Assembly: GCA_009699245.1 (NCBI GenBank)
Contig: WLOQ01000005.1
Span: forward strand, 124,001 to 188,000
Source of the DNA: Actinomycetota bacterium
Lineage (GTDB): Bacteria; Actinomycetota; Thermoleophilia; Solirubrobacterales; Solirubrobacteraceae
Length of the DNA: 64,000 nucleotides
Reading direction: 5' to 3'
How positions within the stretch are numbered: the first letter of the stretch is position 1; the number at the start of each line of letters is the position of its first letter. The notes under the pieces are model-generated. The model was given only the letters and a program-made list of their open reading frames with translations. It had not been told where the DNA came from and ran no database searches. This document shows, one piece after another, positions 1-7,507 of this stretch. Made by a program: the position numbers and the translations under genes.

Positions 1-189
1 CTCGCCGCCGGCCCGACCCGCTCCTACGCGGGGATCAAGGCGCAGCTCAACGCGTGGAACTACACGGGCCACGAGGCGCAGCTCGCACTCGAGGCATCGC
101 TGCAGCAGGAGATGTCCGAGACCGCCGACTTCGCCGAAGGCGTCCTCGCGTTCATCGAGAAGCGTCCCGCGAACTACACCGGCCGATGA
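1..189 (+). CDS. enoyl-CoA hydratase/isomerase family protein, C-terminal part
   Basis: The first 62 codons visible form an open frame ending in TGA at 187-189; the start lies outside the window. The peptide ends in AFIEKRPANYTGR, the usual crotonase-superfamily ending in which a helix (A-x-F-x-E-K-R) precedes a short C-terminal tail ending in G-R/K. The preceding helix with alternating Glu/Gln and Ala fits the oligomerisation helix of this family. Crotonases hydrate or isomerise acyl-CoA thioesters, but the catalytic oxyanion-hole part is missing, so the substrate cannot be guessed. The frame ends 35 bases before the chosen ctaC start; an in-frame ATG overlapping its stop also exists. Confidence 0.75.
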   Translation, partial: LAAGPTRSYAGIKAQLNAWNYTGHEAQLALEASLQQEMSETADFAEGVLAFIEKRPANYTGR

Positions 190-224
190 TGGCCGGGCAC
201 CATCCGCCGCCACTCCGCGATAGC

Positions 225-1139
225 ATGCGAATCGCCTTGCGAGCTCCAGTGCGTTCCTCCCTCGCCCGCGCCTTTATGGCCCTCGGGCTTCTGTCGATCC
301 TCATCCTGGCGACGGCCCCTGCCGCGTTCGCAGACTTCATTGCCCCGGACGCCGGCAGCGGATCACCAAATGCCGAGGGCATCAGGTCGCTGTACCTGAT
401 CATCTATGTCCTCGCCGTGATCATCTTCGTCGGCGTCGGCGGGCTGCTGCTCTTCACGCTGCGGCGCTTCAGCGCGAAGCGTCATCCGGTCGCCGAGCAG
501 ATCCACGGCAACAACAAGCTTGAGATCGGCTGGACGCTCGGCGCCGCGCTGCTGCTCGTCGTGATCTCCATCGTGACGTTCGCCAAGCTCGACGGGATCG
601 ACAACCCGCCGAACAGCGGAGCCGAGGGCGCGCCCGTCACCGAGCAGGGCTCGTTCATCGCTGATGGCGCCCGGCGCCCGATGCCGCCCAACGGCAAGTC
701 GCTCAACATCCAGGTCAACGGCCAGCAGTACATGTGGCGCTACGTCTACGCGGATGGCGACAAGGACCTGCTGAACAATGTGTTCGCGTACGAGACGATG
801 GTCGTCCCGGTCAACACGACGGTGACGCTCACCATCCGCTCGAACGATGTCCAGCACTCCTGGTGGGTGCCGGACCTCGGCGGCAAGTTCGACGCCGTCC
901 CCGGTTACACGAACTACACCTGGTTCAAGGCGACGAAGACCGGGACGTTCCGCGGTCAGTGCGCCGAACTCTGTGGGCGCAATCACGCCAACATGGTCGC
1001 TCAGGTCAAGGTCGTTGAGCCCGCGGCCTTCGAGGCCTGGTACGCACGTCAGAAGCAGAACATCGAGGGCGCGAACAAGCTCGCGGCCGCCGGCCGCCAG
1101 GCGCTCGCAGCGCAGGCAGCCCAGACCTCGGCGAAGTAG
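225..1139 (+). CDS. ctaC: cytochrome c oxidase subunit II
   Basis: Subunit II of an aa3-type terminal oxidase; it takes electrons from cytochrome c through the binuclear CuA centre and passes them to subunit I. About 304 aa. An N-terminal signal peptide (Arg-rich start, then a hydrophobic stretch ending APAAFA) is followed by two membrane spans near residues 50-75 and 95-115 and an external cupredoxin domain. The CuA ligands are visible: HSWWVPD, then C-A-E-L-C-G-R-N-H-A-N-M near residues 250-262. There is no C-terminal haem-c domain. The start ATG at 225 gives a normal signal peptide; ATG at 186, overlapping the upstream stop, is the alternative. ctaD follows after 24 bases. Confidence 0.96.
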   Translation: MRIALRAPVRSSLARAFMALGLLSILILATAPAAFADFIAPDAGSGSPNAEGIRSLYLIIYVLAVIIFVGVGGLLLFTLRRFSAKRHPVAEQIHGNNKLEIGWTLGAALLLVVISIVTFAKLDGIDNPPNSGAEGAPVTEQGSFIADGARRPMPPNGKSLNIQVNGQQYMWRYVYADGDKDLLNNVFAYETMVVPVNTTVTLTIRSNDVQHSWWVPDLGGKFDAVPGYTNYTWFKATKTGTFRGQCAELCGRNHANMVAQVKVVEPAAFEAWYARQKQNIEGANKLAAAGRQALAAQAAQTSAK

Positions 1140-1163
1140 CCGCAACCCAGCGACACACGGATC

Positions 1164-2873
1164 ATGGCCACTACTCCTCAAATCGCCACTTCCCTCACCC
1201 CGGTCCCCGAGATCGCAGCCCACGAGGTTCAGCGTCCGCAGCGCGGGTGGATCTCCTGGCTCACGACCACCGACCACAAGCGCATCGGGATCATGTATCT
1301 CGTCGCCTCCTGGGTCTTCTTCATGGTCGGTGGCGTCGAGGCGCTGATCATGCGCCTCCAGCTCGCGCAGGCCGACAACACGCTCGTCACGCCGCAGACG
1401 TACAACGCGCTCGTGACCATGCACGGCACGACGATGATCTTCCTGTTCCTGATCCCGATGATCGCCGGGTTCTCGAACTACATCGTCCCGCTGATGATCG
1501 GCGCGCGCGACATGGCGTTCCCCCGCCTGAACGCGCTCTCCTTCTGGCTCTTCCTCGCGGGCGGCGCGGCCTTCTACGGCTCGCTGCTCTGGTCCCCGCC
1601 CGAGTGCGGTTGGACGTGTTACGCGCCGCTCTCGGAAGCCACCTATTCGCCGACCGCCGGCGTCGACTCGTGGATCTTCCTCGTCCACCTCACCGGCATC
1701 TCGTCATTCGTCGGTGCGCTGAACCTCTTCGTCACGATCACGAACATGCGCGCTCCCGGCATGGGCTGGGGCCGGTTGCCCCTCTTCTGCTGGGCGATCC
1801 TGACGCAGTCGATCCTGCTGCTCCTCGCGCTTCCGGTCATCGCCGCGGCCGTCACGCTGCTGCTGACCGATCGTCACTTCGGGACGCACTTCTACGACGC
1901 CACGAACGGCGGCTCGCCGCTGCTCTGGCAGCACCTGTTCTGGTTCTTCGGCCACCCCGAGGTGTACATCCTCGTGCTGCCGGCCTTCGGCGTCATCTCC
2001 GAGATCCTGCCGGTCTTCGCGCGTAAGCCGATCTTCGGCTACAAGGCCATCGCCGCGGCGACACTCGGCATCGCGTTCATCGGGTCGCTCGTCTGGGCGC
2101 ACCACATGTTCACGACGCCCAGCCCGTTCATCCTGCTCGTCTTCTTCATGCTCGGGAGCTTCCTCGTCGCGATCCCGACGGGCGTGAAGATGTTCAACTG
2201 GATTTTCACCCTCTGGCGCGGCAGCATCCACTTCGACACGCCGATGTACTTCGCGGCGGGCTTCCTGGGGACGTTCCTCCTCGGCGGCGTGACCGGCATC
2301 TTCCTCGCGGCGTTCCCGGTGGACTGGGCCCTGCACGACACATACTTCGTCGTCGCGCACTTCCACTACACGATCGTCGGCGGCGGCGTGTTCGGGATGC
2401 TCGCAGCCCTCTACTACTGGTTCCCCAAGATGAGCGGTCGCATGCTCAACGAGCGCATGGGCAAGACGAGCTTCTGGCTCATCCTCGTCGGCTTCTGGGT
2501 CACCTTCCTCGTCCAGCACTCGGCCGGCCTCAGCGGCATGCCGCGGCGCATCTACGAGTACCCGGACATCGGCAACCTCGAGATCTACAACCTCATCTCG
2601 ACGATCGGCGCGTTCATCCTCGCCGCCGGCATCGTCCTCACGGGGTTCAACGTCTTCCGCAGCCTGCGCAAGGGCCCAGCGGCCGGTGCTGACCCGTGGA
2701 AGGGCAACACGCTCGAGTGGTTCACGACCTCGCCGCCCCCGGCCAACAACTTCGACGCGGTTCCGCGTGTGCGCTCGGTCGAGCCGATGAAGGACATCCG
2801 GCGTCAGATCGAGGGCCAGTCCCGCACCGACGAGCTGGTCGGAGCGGGCGCCGGACACTCGTCCGGGGACTGA
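1164..2873 (+). CDS. ctaD: cytochrome c oxidase subunit I
   Basis: Catalytic subunit of the haem-copper oxidase, reducing oxygen to water and pumping protons across the membrane. 569 aa with about twelve membrane spans. Diagnostic motifs are present: the HPEVY segment with the CuB His and the crosslinked Tyr, the HHMFT pair of CuB histidines, and the HDTYFVVAHFHY segment that ligates haem a3 and haem a. The length and the C-terminal tail after the last span suit an actinobacterial A-type enzyme. No subunit III gene is present in the visible part of the cluster, so it must be elsewhere. No strong ribosome binding site precedes the ATG; cotranscription with ctaC is likely. Confidence 0.97.
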   Translation: MATTPQIATSLTPVPEIAAHEVQRPQRGWISWLTTTDHKRIGIMYLVASWVFFMVGGVEALIMRLQLAQADNTLVTPQTYNALVTMHGTTMIFLFLIPMIAGFSNYIVPLMIGARDMAFPRLNALSFWLFLAGGAAFYGSLLWSPPECGWTCYAPLSEATYSPTAGVDSWIFLVHLTGISSFVGALNLFVTITNMRAPGMGWGRLPLFCWAILTQSILLLLALPVIAAAVTLLLTDRHFGTHFYDATNGGSPLLWQHLFWFFGHPEVYILVLPAFGVISEILPVFARKPIFGYKAIAAATLGIAFIGSLVWAHHMFTTPSPFILLVFFMLGSFLVAIPTGVKMFNWIFTLWRGSIHFDTPMYFAAGFLGTFLLGGVTGIFLAAFPVDWALHDTYFVVAHFHYTIVGGGVFGMLAALYYWFPKMSGRMLNERMGKTSFWLILVGFWVTFLVQHSAGLSGMPRRIYEYPDIGNLEIYNLISTIGAFILAAGIVLTGFNVFRSLRKGPAAGADPWKGNTLEWFTTSPPPANNFDAVPRVRSVEPMKDIRRQIEGQSRTDELVGAGAGHSSGD

Positions 2874-2895
2874 GCCCGTCGGGGTGCCCCGATCC

Positions 2896-3801
2896 ATGGA
2901 GGCCTCCCCCGCCACGACGGCCCGCCGCAGCGGCATGGCTCCGGCCACGCGGCAGCTTGTTGCGGACTACGTTGCGCTGACCAAGCCCAAAGTGCAGAGC
3001 CTGCTGCTCTTCACCACGGTCTGCGCCATGTACATCGCCGGAACCCCGTCGATCGGCCTCGTGCTCGCGACCCTCGTCGGCGGGTACCTCTCCGCGGGCG
3101 GCTCCGGCGCGATCAACCACTGGTACGACCGCGACATCGACCTGCGCATGGAGCGCACGGCGGACCGTCCCGTGCCATCCGGCCGGGTCTCACCACGGGC
3201 GGCCCTCAGCTTCGGGATCACGCTCGGGATCGTCTCGGTCATCTGGCTGGCGCTCCTCGTCAACCCACTCGCGGCGGGACTCTCGTTCGTCGGCTTCGTC
3301 GGGTACGCCTTCGCCTACACGATGGTGCTCAAGCGGCGCACCTGGCAGAACATCGTCTGGGGCGGCGCCGCCGGTGCGGTCCCGCCGCTCGTGGGCTGGG
3401 CGGCTGTTGACGGCCGCATCACCGGCATGGCGATCTACCTGTTCGCCATCATCTTCTTCTGGACGCCGCCGCACTTCTGGGCACTGAGCCTGCTGATGAA
3501 GGACGAGTACCGCGATGTCGGCGTGCCGATGCTTCCGGTGGTGCGTGGCGAGGACGAGACGCGGCGCCAGATCCTGCTCTACACGGTCCTCCTGTACGCC
3601 GTCACCCAGCTCCCCTTCTGTGCGGGCGGACTCGGGGCGATCTACCTCACCGTCTCGCTGCTGCTCGGCGTCTACTTCATCGTCCTCGCCGTGCGCCTGA
3701 GGCGCCGCGCGGACCGCCGCTCGGCGCTCCAGCTCTACCTCTTCTCTCTCGCCTACCTCGCGGCGCTCTTCGCCGCTATGGTGGCGGATGTCCACCTGTG
3801 A
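2896..3801 (+). CDS. ctaB: protoheme IX farnesyltransferase (haem O synthase)
   Basis: UbiA-family integral membrane prenyltransferase that attaches a farnesyl chain to protohaem, giving haem O, the precursor of haem a of the oxidase encoded just upstream. About 301 aa with nine or so hydrophobic spans. The first Asp-rich catalytic motif is N-H-W-Y-D-R-D-I-D followed by R-x4-DRPVPSG; the second conserved loop is KDEYRDVGVPMLPVVRG. The ATG at 2896 is chosen over a GTG at 2884 because a purine-poor gap precedes the latter; either is possible. Its position between ctaD and the small oxidase-associated genes fits coordinated oxidase assembly. Confidence 0.95.
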   Translation: MEASPATTARRSGMAPATRQLVADYVALTKPKVQSLLLFTTVCAMYIAGTPSIGLVLATLVGGYLSAGGSGAINHWYDRDIDLRMERTADRPVPSGRVSPRAALSFGITLGIVSVIWLALLVNPLAAGLSFVGFVGYAFAYTMVLKRRTWQNIVWGGAAGAVPPLVGWAAVDGRITGMAIYLFAIIFFWTPPHFWALSLLMKDEYRDVGVPMLPVVRGEDETRRQILLYTVLLYAVTQLPFCAGGLGAIYLTVSLLLGVYFIVLAVRLRRRADRRSALQLYLFSLAYLAALFAAMVADVHL

Positions 3802-3822
3802 CCCCTACCCTCTGAGCCATAT

Positions 3823-3933
3823 ATGGATCGCAATCTCGCCAAGAAGAACGTCCGCAGCGGTCTCGTGATCGCCGCCCTCGGCTTTTTCATGTTCGGCCTG
3901 ACCTTCGTCGCTGCGGCGCTCTACGTCTCATGA
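3823..3933 (+). CDS. 36-residue single-span membrane protein
   Basis: A very short frame from ATG at 3823 to TGA at 3931-3933. The product has a basic N-terminus (MDRNLAKKNVRSG) followed by one strongly hydrophobic helix of about 20 residues and ends in LYVS. The stop overlaps the start of the next gene in an ATGA arrangement, a strong sign of translation. It sits inside the oxidase cluster, 21 bases after ctaB. Small single-helix subunits are common accessory parts of haem-copper oxidases, so a role in oxidase stability or assembly is a reasonable inference, but I recognise no named family. Confidence 0.7.
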   Translation: MDRNLAKKNVRSGLVIAALGFFMFGLTFVAAALYVS

Positions 3934-4172
3934 GCGCCCAGCGTCCCTCCGGTCCTCCGCCCGTCGGCGAGGAGATCCACCTTCCCCCTTCAGCGGTGCA
4001 GCCCGCGCTGGTCGCGCTCGGCCTGCTGCTCCTGCTGCTCGGCGTCGTCGACAAGCTCTGGCTGTCGGCGATCGGCCTCGTCCTGCTCGTCTGGGCGCTG
4101 GCCATCTGGATCCGCGACTGCGCACGCGAGATGCGTGAGCTGCCGGTCCACGACGAGCACGGCGACCACTAA
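3930..4172 (+). CDS. small two-span membrane protein, cytochrome c oxidase subunit IV-like
   Basis: 80 aa. A short proline-rich N-terminus (GEEIHLPPSAVQPA) leads into two closely spaced hydrophobic helices (about residues 23-40 and 44-62), then a charged tail rich in His, Asp and Glu. The size and layout resemble the small subunit IV-type proteins found with actinobacterial aa3 oxidases, and its location directly after ctaC-ctaD-ctaB supports that. The start overlaps the stop of the 36-residue gene. The assignment is by context and topology; no catalytic motif exists. Confidence 0.7.
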   Translation: MSAQRPSGPPPVGEEIHLPPSAVQPALVALGLLLLLLGVVDKLWLSAIGLVLLVWALAIWIRDCAREMRELPVHDEHGDH

Positions 4173-4178
4173 GGGCTC

Positions 4179-4202
4179 CGGTCCGGGCACCTGCCCGGAC
4201 CG
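4179..4202 (+). terminator. hairpin after the oxidase cluster
   Basis: A perfect 11-base inverted repeat (CGGTCCGGGCA / TGCCCGGACCG, two central bases between arms) starts 7 bases after the last oxidase-cluster stop codon. There is no T-run after it, as is common for terminators in very GC-rich actinobacteria. Confidence 0.65.
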
Positions 4203-4257
4203 TCCACGCCGTCCGCGCGCCGGTCATCCGGTACGCCACCATGTCCGTATCAAGGGC

Positions 4258-4650
4258 ATGCAGCGTGCCACCACCGTCCGTCTGCGTCGCAGTCTCTTCG
4301 AGGAGGCCGATGCGATCGTCCAGACCGAGTTCTCCCGCCAGCTGTGTCTCGACGACATCGCCCGCAGGGTGGCGTCGTCCAGGCGCCAGCTCCAGCGCGC
4401 TTTCGCCGAGGTCGGTCGCACGACCTTCCGTGAGCGCCTGACCAACGTTCGCATGGACCGCGCGGCCGATCTGCTTTGCCAGCGCCATCTCACGGTCCGC
4501 GATGTGGCCCGCCGCGTCGGGTACCGCCAGCCTGCGCAGTTCGCCAAGGCCTTCCGGCGACGTCACGGGATCTCGCCGTCGGCATACCGCGACATGGTCC
4601 GTGGGACCGAGCCGTCCGTGTCATCCCGCGAACTCGCCCACGCCGCCTGA
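4258..4650 (+). CDS. AraC-family helix-turn-helix protein, DNA-binding domain only
   Basis: About 130 aa, nearly all taken up by the double helix-turn-helix domain of AraC/XylS regulators. Visible landmarks are CLDDIARRVASSRRQLQRAF for the first motif and DVARRVGYRQPAQFAKAFRR for the second, followed by GISPSAYR, the classic family ending. No separate sensor or cupin domain precedes it, so it resembles stand-alone regulators such as SoxS or Rob-like fragments. Target genes are unknown; no clear inverted repeat was seen in its own upstream region. ATG at 4258 was chosen because upstream codons in this frame are low-complexity and overlap the terminator. Confidence 0.85.
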   Translation: MQRATTVRLRRSLFEEADAIVQTEFSRQLCLDDIARRVASSRRQLQRAFAEVGRTTFRERLTNVRMDRAADLLCQRHLTVRDVARRVGYRQPAQFAKAFRRRHGISPSAYRDMVRGTEPSVSSRELAHAA

Positions 4651-4690
4651 CCTGATGGGCACCGGGCCGCGCTCCCGCCTTTGCGATGGG

Positions 4691-4696
4691 TAGGAT
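4691..4696 (+). promoter_or_regulatory. -10 box for leaderless zinc-ribbon gene
   Basis: TAGGAT ends 7 bases before the ATG at 4704, so transcription would start at or next to the start codon. There is no Shine-Dalgarno sequence between them. Confidence 0.6.
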
Positions 4697-4703
4697 TGCG
4701 CCC

Positions 4704-4967
4704 ATGGGCCAGCTCTACCGCATGCGTACTCCCTCGACCGGCGCGGAAGTCTTCGTCGAGGCACAGCCTGATCGCATCTACCTCGACGAGCAGACCGGCG
4801 AGGAGCTTGAGGTCGTCGGCAAGGTCCTGCCGCTCGCCCCGAGCACCTCACGTCTCCCCTGGGCCGTCGAAAACCTGCGCTTCTGCAACTGGTGCGACCA
4901 GCCCGCGCAGCGCGACCTCAACGAGTGCCCGACCTGCGGTCGGCGCATGAGCCCGCTCGCCGGCTGA
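4704..4967 (+). CDS. small protein with a C-terminal zinc ribbon
   Basis: 87 aa. The N-terminal half is beta-rich (MGQLYRMRTPSTGAEVFVEA, then RIYLDEQTGEELEVVGKVLPL). The C-terminal third has two Cys pairs, C-N-W-C and C-P-T-C, 12 residues apart, which should bind one zinc ion, and ends GRRMSPLAG. I recognise no named family. Short proteins of this layout often act as adaptors or nucleic-acid-binding accessory proteins. It appears to be a single-gene transcript, lying between the AraC-type gene and a lipoprotein gene that has its own promoter-like hexamer. Confidence 0.75.
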   Translation: MGQLYRMRTPSTGAEVFVEAQPDRIYLDEQTGEELEVVGKVLPLAPSTSRLPWAVENLRFCNWCDQPAQRDLNECPTCGRRMSPLAG

Positions 4968-5038
4968 GCCACTCCAGCCTGCGCAGCGCCGCTGCGCACA
5001 TTGAATCCCTGCCTGCGACGTCCTGGGGCAGCGGTCGG

Positions 5039-5044
5039 TACTCT
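5039..5044 (+). promoter_or_regulatory. -10 box for leaderless lipoprotein gene
   Basis: TACTCT ends 6 bases before the ATG at 5051; the spacer GGCGCC holds no ribosome binding site. Confidence 0.6.
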
Positions 5045-5050
5045 GGCGCC

Positions 5051-5476
5051 ATGCGCCCCGTCTTCCTCGCCACCACCTGTGCGATCGCCCTCCTGGGCAC
5101 GCTCGGCCTGACCGCCTGCGGCGGCGGGAGCGACGTGGCCGACAAGATCCCCGCGACCGCTCCGGCCCTCCTGCCGCCCGACGACGCGGATTCCCTCGCC
5201 GGGACCGGGCCCACGACGACCACCACGTCGACGACCACCACGTCCAGCTCGACCGACACGGGCGGCACGGACTCCACGAACACCGGGGGGACCGATTCGA
5301 CGGGTTCGACCGACACGGGCGGCACGACGGATCCAGGGACCACCGGGACGGGTGGCGGTACGGGCACGGGCGGCGGCACCGACACCGGGGGCGACACGAC
5401 GCCGAACACCGGGGGCGACACGACGCCGAACACCGGTGGGTCGACCCCGAACACCGGCGGTCTCTCGCCGGAGTAG
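5051..5476 (+). CDS. Thr/Gly-rich low-complexity lipoprotein
   Basis: 141 aa. A lipoprotein signal peptide (MRPVFLATTCAIALLGTLGL followed by TAC-GGGS) places the mature N-terminal Cys near residue 23. After about 40 ordinary residues the rest is almost only Thr, Ser, Gly, Asp, Pro and Asn, in runs such as TTTTTSTTTTSSS and repeats of GDTTPNTG. This looks like a flexible, possibly O-glycosylated surface spacer with no folded domain attached. No enzyme motif is present. Being a low-complexity tract it should vary in length between strains. Confidence 0.75.
   Translation: MRPVFLATTCAIALLGTLGLTACGGGSDVADKIPATAPALLPPDDADSLAGTGPTTTTTSTTTTSSSTDTGGTDSTNTGGTDSTGSTDTGGTTDPGTTGTGGGTGTGGGTDTGGDTTPNTGGDTTPNTGGSTPNTGGLSPE
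5391..5434 (+). repeat. 24-bp tandem repeat inside the lipoprotein gene
   Basis: Two identical 20-base copies lie 24 bases apart, encoding GDTTPNTG twice, with a degenerate third copy following. This is a likely site of slippage and length variation. Confidence 0.8.
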
Positions 5477-5500
5477 AACGGGCTGGGAGGGGCGCTCCGA

Positions 5501-5521
5501 CCGCGCGCTAGCGGCGCGCGG
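5501..5521. terminator. hairpin between convergent genes
   Basis: CCGCGCGC / GCGCGCGG with a 5-base loop. It covers the stop codon of the minus-strand gene (5508-5510) and lies 24 bases beyond the stop of the plus-strand lipoprotein gene, so it could end both transcripts. Confidence 0.55.
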
Positions 5522-6212
5522 ACCGCAGCGCCGACTTCTTCTTCTTGGCCGGGTTCGTCTCGGTCGGTGACGTGATCAGCGTGGCGCTGTACGTCAGTCG
5601 CGCCGTGCGATACAGGCAGTAGTACTGCGCAAGCTGCTTGGGCTGAAGCTGCGAGGTCTGGTTGACCGTGTCCTCGCACTGCCCCTTCTCGCGGCTCGCA
5701 CGCCAGGAGGTGTCATTTCCGAGGCCGGTCGCCAGCGCGGGCGCCCACGTGAGGACGGTCAGCGCGATGACCTGCCCCTTCTTCACGGGGATCGAGGTCT
5801 CAAGCGGGAACTGCGCGATGCCGCCGAAGTACGGCTGGAGCTTCATCGGCTCGCCCTGGGCGACGGCGCGGGAGCGCAGCTTGCGCTTGGGGTCGAGGAT
5901 CGTGATCTGGGCCTCTGACTCGCCGCCGAGCTTCGAGTCGAAGAACTCGATCTGCTTGGCCCCGGGCTTGCCCAGGGAGATCGACCAGGCCACGATGCGG
6001 CCGTCCTTCGGCACGACCATGAGCCCGCGGCTCGTGCCGACCTTGGCCTGGTAGCCGGTGGTCCGGCTCACGGCATAGCAGGGCTTACCGGGACAGCCGG
6101 GCTTGGACGTCGCCTCGAGCTTGCCGATCTCGATGACCTCCGCTGAGGCGGAGGATGCCGCGAGGCCACCGAGGGCCATCGCCGCGATGAGGGCAGGAAG
6201 AATTCGTCGCAT
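5508..6212 (-). CDS. secreted protein of unknown function
   Basis: About 234 aa. A clear signal peptide (MRRILPALIAAMALGGLAA then SSASA) is followed by a beta-rich domain with four to five Cys and motifs such as GYQAKVGTSRGLMVVPKDG and IPVKKGQVIALTVLTWAPAL. The C-terminus is basic (KKKKSALRSARR). It shares the general style of another secreted protein gene in this window at 58693-59412 (signal peptide MRRI..., beta-rich body, Lys-rich runs), though I could not align them with confidence. ATG at 6212 is chosen because it gives the signal peptide. Function unknown. Confidence 0.8.
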   Translation of the reverse strand: MRRILPALIAAMALGGLAASSASAEVIEIGKLEATSKPGCPGKPCYAVSRTTGYQAKVGTSRGLMVVPKDGRIVAWSISLGKPGAKQIEFFDSKLGGESEAQITILDPKRKLRSRAVAQGEPMKLQPYFGGIAQFPLETSIPVKKGQVIALTVLTWAPALATGLGNDTSWRASREKGQCEDTVNQTSQLQPKQLAQYYCLYRTARLTYSATLITSPTETNPAKKKKSALRSARR

Positions 6213-6292
6213 CACCCACCATTCAACACGAGCGCGGGGCCCGATGTTGCGGTTCCTTGCCCCAAACACGGCGAAAGGACTCCCGAATCGCT

Positions 6293-6321
6293 GTATCAGG
6301 GGCCGTCAGCGGCCCTGATAC
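6293..6321 (-). terminator. hairpin over the stop codon of the enoyl-CoA hydratase gene
   Basis: An inverted repeat GTATCAGGGGCCG / CGGCCCTGATAC pairs over 12 positions with one bulged G; the loop TCAG contains the minus-strand stop codon at 6306-6308. It would terminate the HIT/hydratase transcript. Confidence 0.55.
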
Positions 6322-7082
6322 GTGGCCTTCCCCGGGCCCTCCGTCAGGAAGGACTGCACGGCCACCCGCAGGTCCTCGGTCTCGAACAGCGGGCCGCTGA
6401 CCTCCGGGACGATCGCATCCGCCGCACGGACGCCATCCGCGATCTGACGGGCGATGATCGCCTTCGTCGCTGCGTGAGCGACCGTCGGTCCCTCTGCGAT
6501 CTTGCGGGCGAAGGCGCGTGCGGCCTCGTCGAACCCCTCATCGGGAAGCACGCGGTTGACGACGTTCCAGCGCTCGAGCTCCGCGGCGCCGAAGAGTCCA
6601 CCCGTGTAGATGAGTTCCTTGGCCCGCGCGGGCCCCGCCCGCTCGGCGAGGCGCTGCGGTCCGCCCATCGACGGCGTCAGCCCCACGACGATCTCGACAA
6701 GCCCGAAGCGCGCCGACTCGGTCGCGATCAGGAGATCACAGGCGAGCGCGATCTCGAATGCGGCGGTGAGACACAGCGCGTGCGCGGCGAAGATCGTCGG
6801 ACACGGCAGATCCTCGAGGATCTGCGCTGACGCGATGAGCTCGGTCCAGAGATCGGCCCCCTGCTGGGCGCTGAGGCCGTCGAACTCGTGGACGTCGACG
6901 CCGCCGCTGACGGCGCGGTGGTCGGCGCGGATCAGGAGGCCGCGCGGCGGATCCGCGCCGAGCTCGCGCACCGCCGCCCCGAAGGCGTCAAACATCGCTC
7001 GGTTGAAAAGGTTGAGCGGTGGCGCGTCGAACGTCATCACGGCGAGCGCGCCGTCACGCTCCAGGCGCAGCGGGGCGCTCAT
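6306..7082 (-). CDS. enoyl-CoA hydratase/isomerase family protein
   Basis: 258 aa crotonase-fold protein acting on acyl-CoA thioesters in fatty acid or related catabolism. The family landmarks are the N-terminal strand LAVMTFDAPPLNLFNRAMF, the oxyanion-hole region (RADHRAVSGGVDVHEFD), the CDLLIATESARFGLVEIVVG segment with the second oxyanion Gly region, and the C-terminal AVQSFLTEGPGKATYQGR. The usual first catalytic Glu position (A-x-E-x-G-L after CDL) reads SARFGLVEIVVGLTPSMGG, so activity is plausible but the exact reaction is open. Its ATG overlaps the stop of the HIT gene by four bases, indicating coupled translation. Confidence 0.88.
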   Translation of the reverse strand: MSAPLRLERDGALAVMTFDAPPLNLFNRAMFDAFGAAVRELGADPPRGLLIRADHRAVSGGVDVHEFDGLSAQQGADLWTELIASAQILEDLPCPTIFAAHALCLTAAFEIALACDLLIATESARFGLVEIVVGLTPSMGGPQRLAERAGPARAKELIYTGGLFGAAELERWNVVNRVLPDEGFDEAARAFARKIAEGPTVAHAATKAIIARQIADGVRAADAIVPEVSGPLFETEDLRVAVQSFLTEGPGKATYQGR

Positions 7083-7495
7083 GCCGCGCCTCGAAGGACG
7101 CCTGCGGCGGTGGCGATCTGCTCACCGTCGCCGGGTGCCGGGGTCCAGGGCAGGCGCAGCGGATCGCCCTCATAACGCGGGATGACGTGAAGGTGGAAGT
7201 GGAAGACCGACTGCCACGCCGGCGCGCCGGAGGAGTTCAGGAGATTGACCCCGGCGGCGCCCAGTGCCGTCGTCACGCGCGCCGCAAGGCGCTGGCCCAT
7301 GCGCGCGCAGGCGCTCAGGTCCTCAGGGTCGATGTCATGGACGTCGGTCGCGTGCGCGCGCGGCACGACGAGCATGTGGCCGCGCGTGGCCGGATTGATG
7401 TCCATGAAGGCGACGGTGCGCTCATCCTCCGCGACGATCTCAGCGGGGAGCTCACCGGCCACGATGCGGCAGAAGAGGCAGTCGGGCTCGGGCAT
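7079..7495 (-). CDS. HIT family nucleotide-binding protein
   Basis: 138 aa. The histidine-triad motif reads HFHLHVIPRY near the C-terminal third (the H-x-H-x-H core with catalytic middle His). The N-terminus has CLFCRIVAGELPAEIV, the Cys pair common in bacterial HIT hydrolases (Hint branch), which cleave nucleoside phosphoramidates and similar P-N or P-O bonds. Full-length for the family. It is the first gene of a two-gene unit with the enoyl-CoA hydratase (4-base overlap). Its own -10 box overlaps the stop codon of the upstream slipin gene. Confidence 0.93.
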   Translation of the reverse strand: MPEPDCLFCRIVAGELPAEIVAEDERTVAFMDINPATRGHMLVVPRAHATDVHDIDPEDLSACARMGQRLAARVTTALGAAGVNLLNSSGAPAWQSVFHFHLHVIPRYEGDPLRLPWTPAPGDGEQIATAAGVLRGAA

Positions 7496-7501
7496 GGCGC
7501 A

Positions 7502-7507
7502 AGCCTA
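7502..7507 (-). promoter_or_regulatory. -10 box for leaderless HIT gene, sharing the slipin stop codon
   Basis: TAGGCT on the minus strand ends 6 bases before the ATG at 7495. Its first three bases are the TAG stop codon of the slipin gene. Confidence 0.6.
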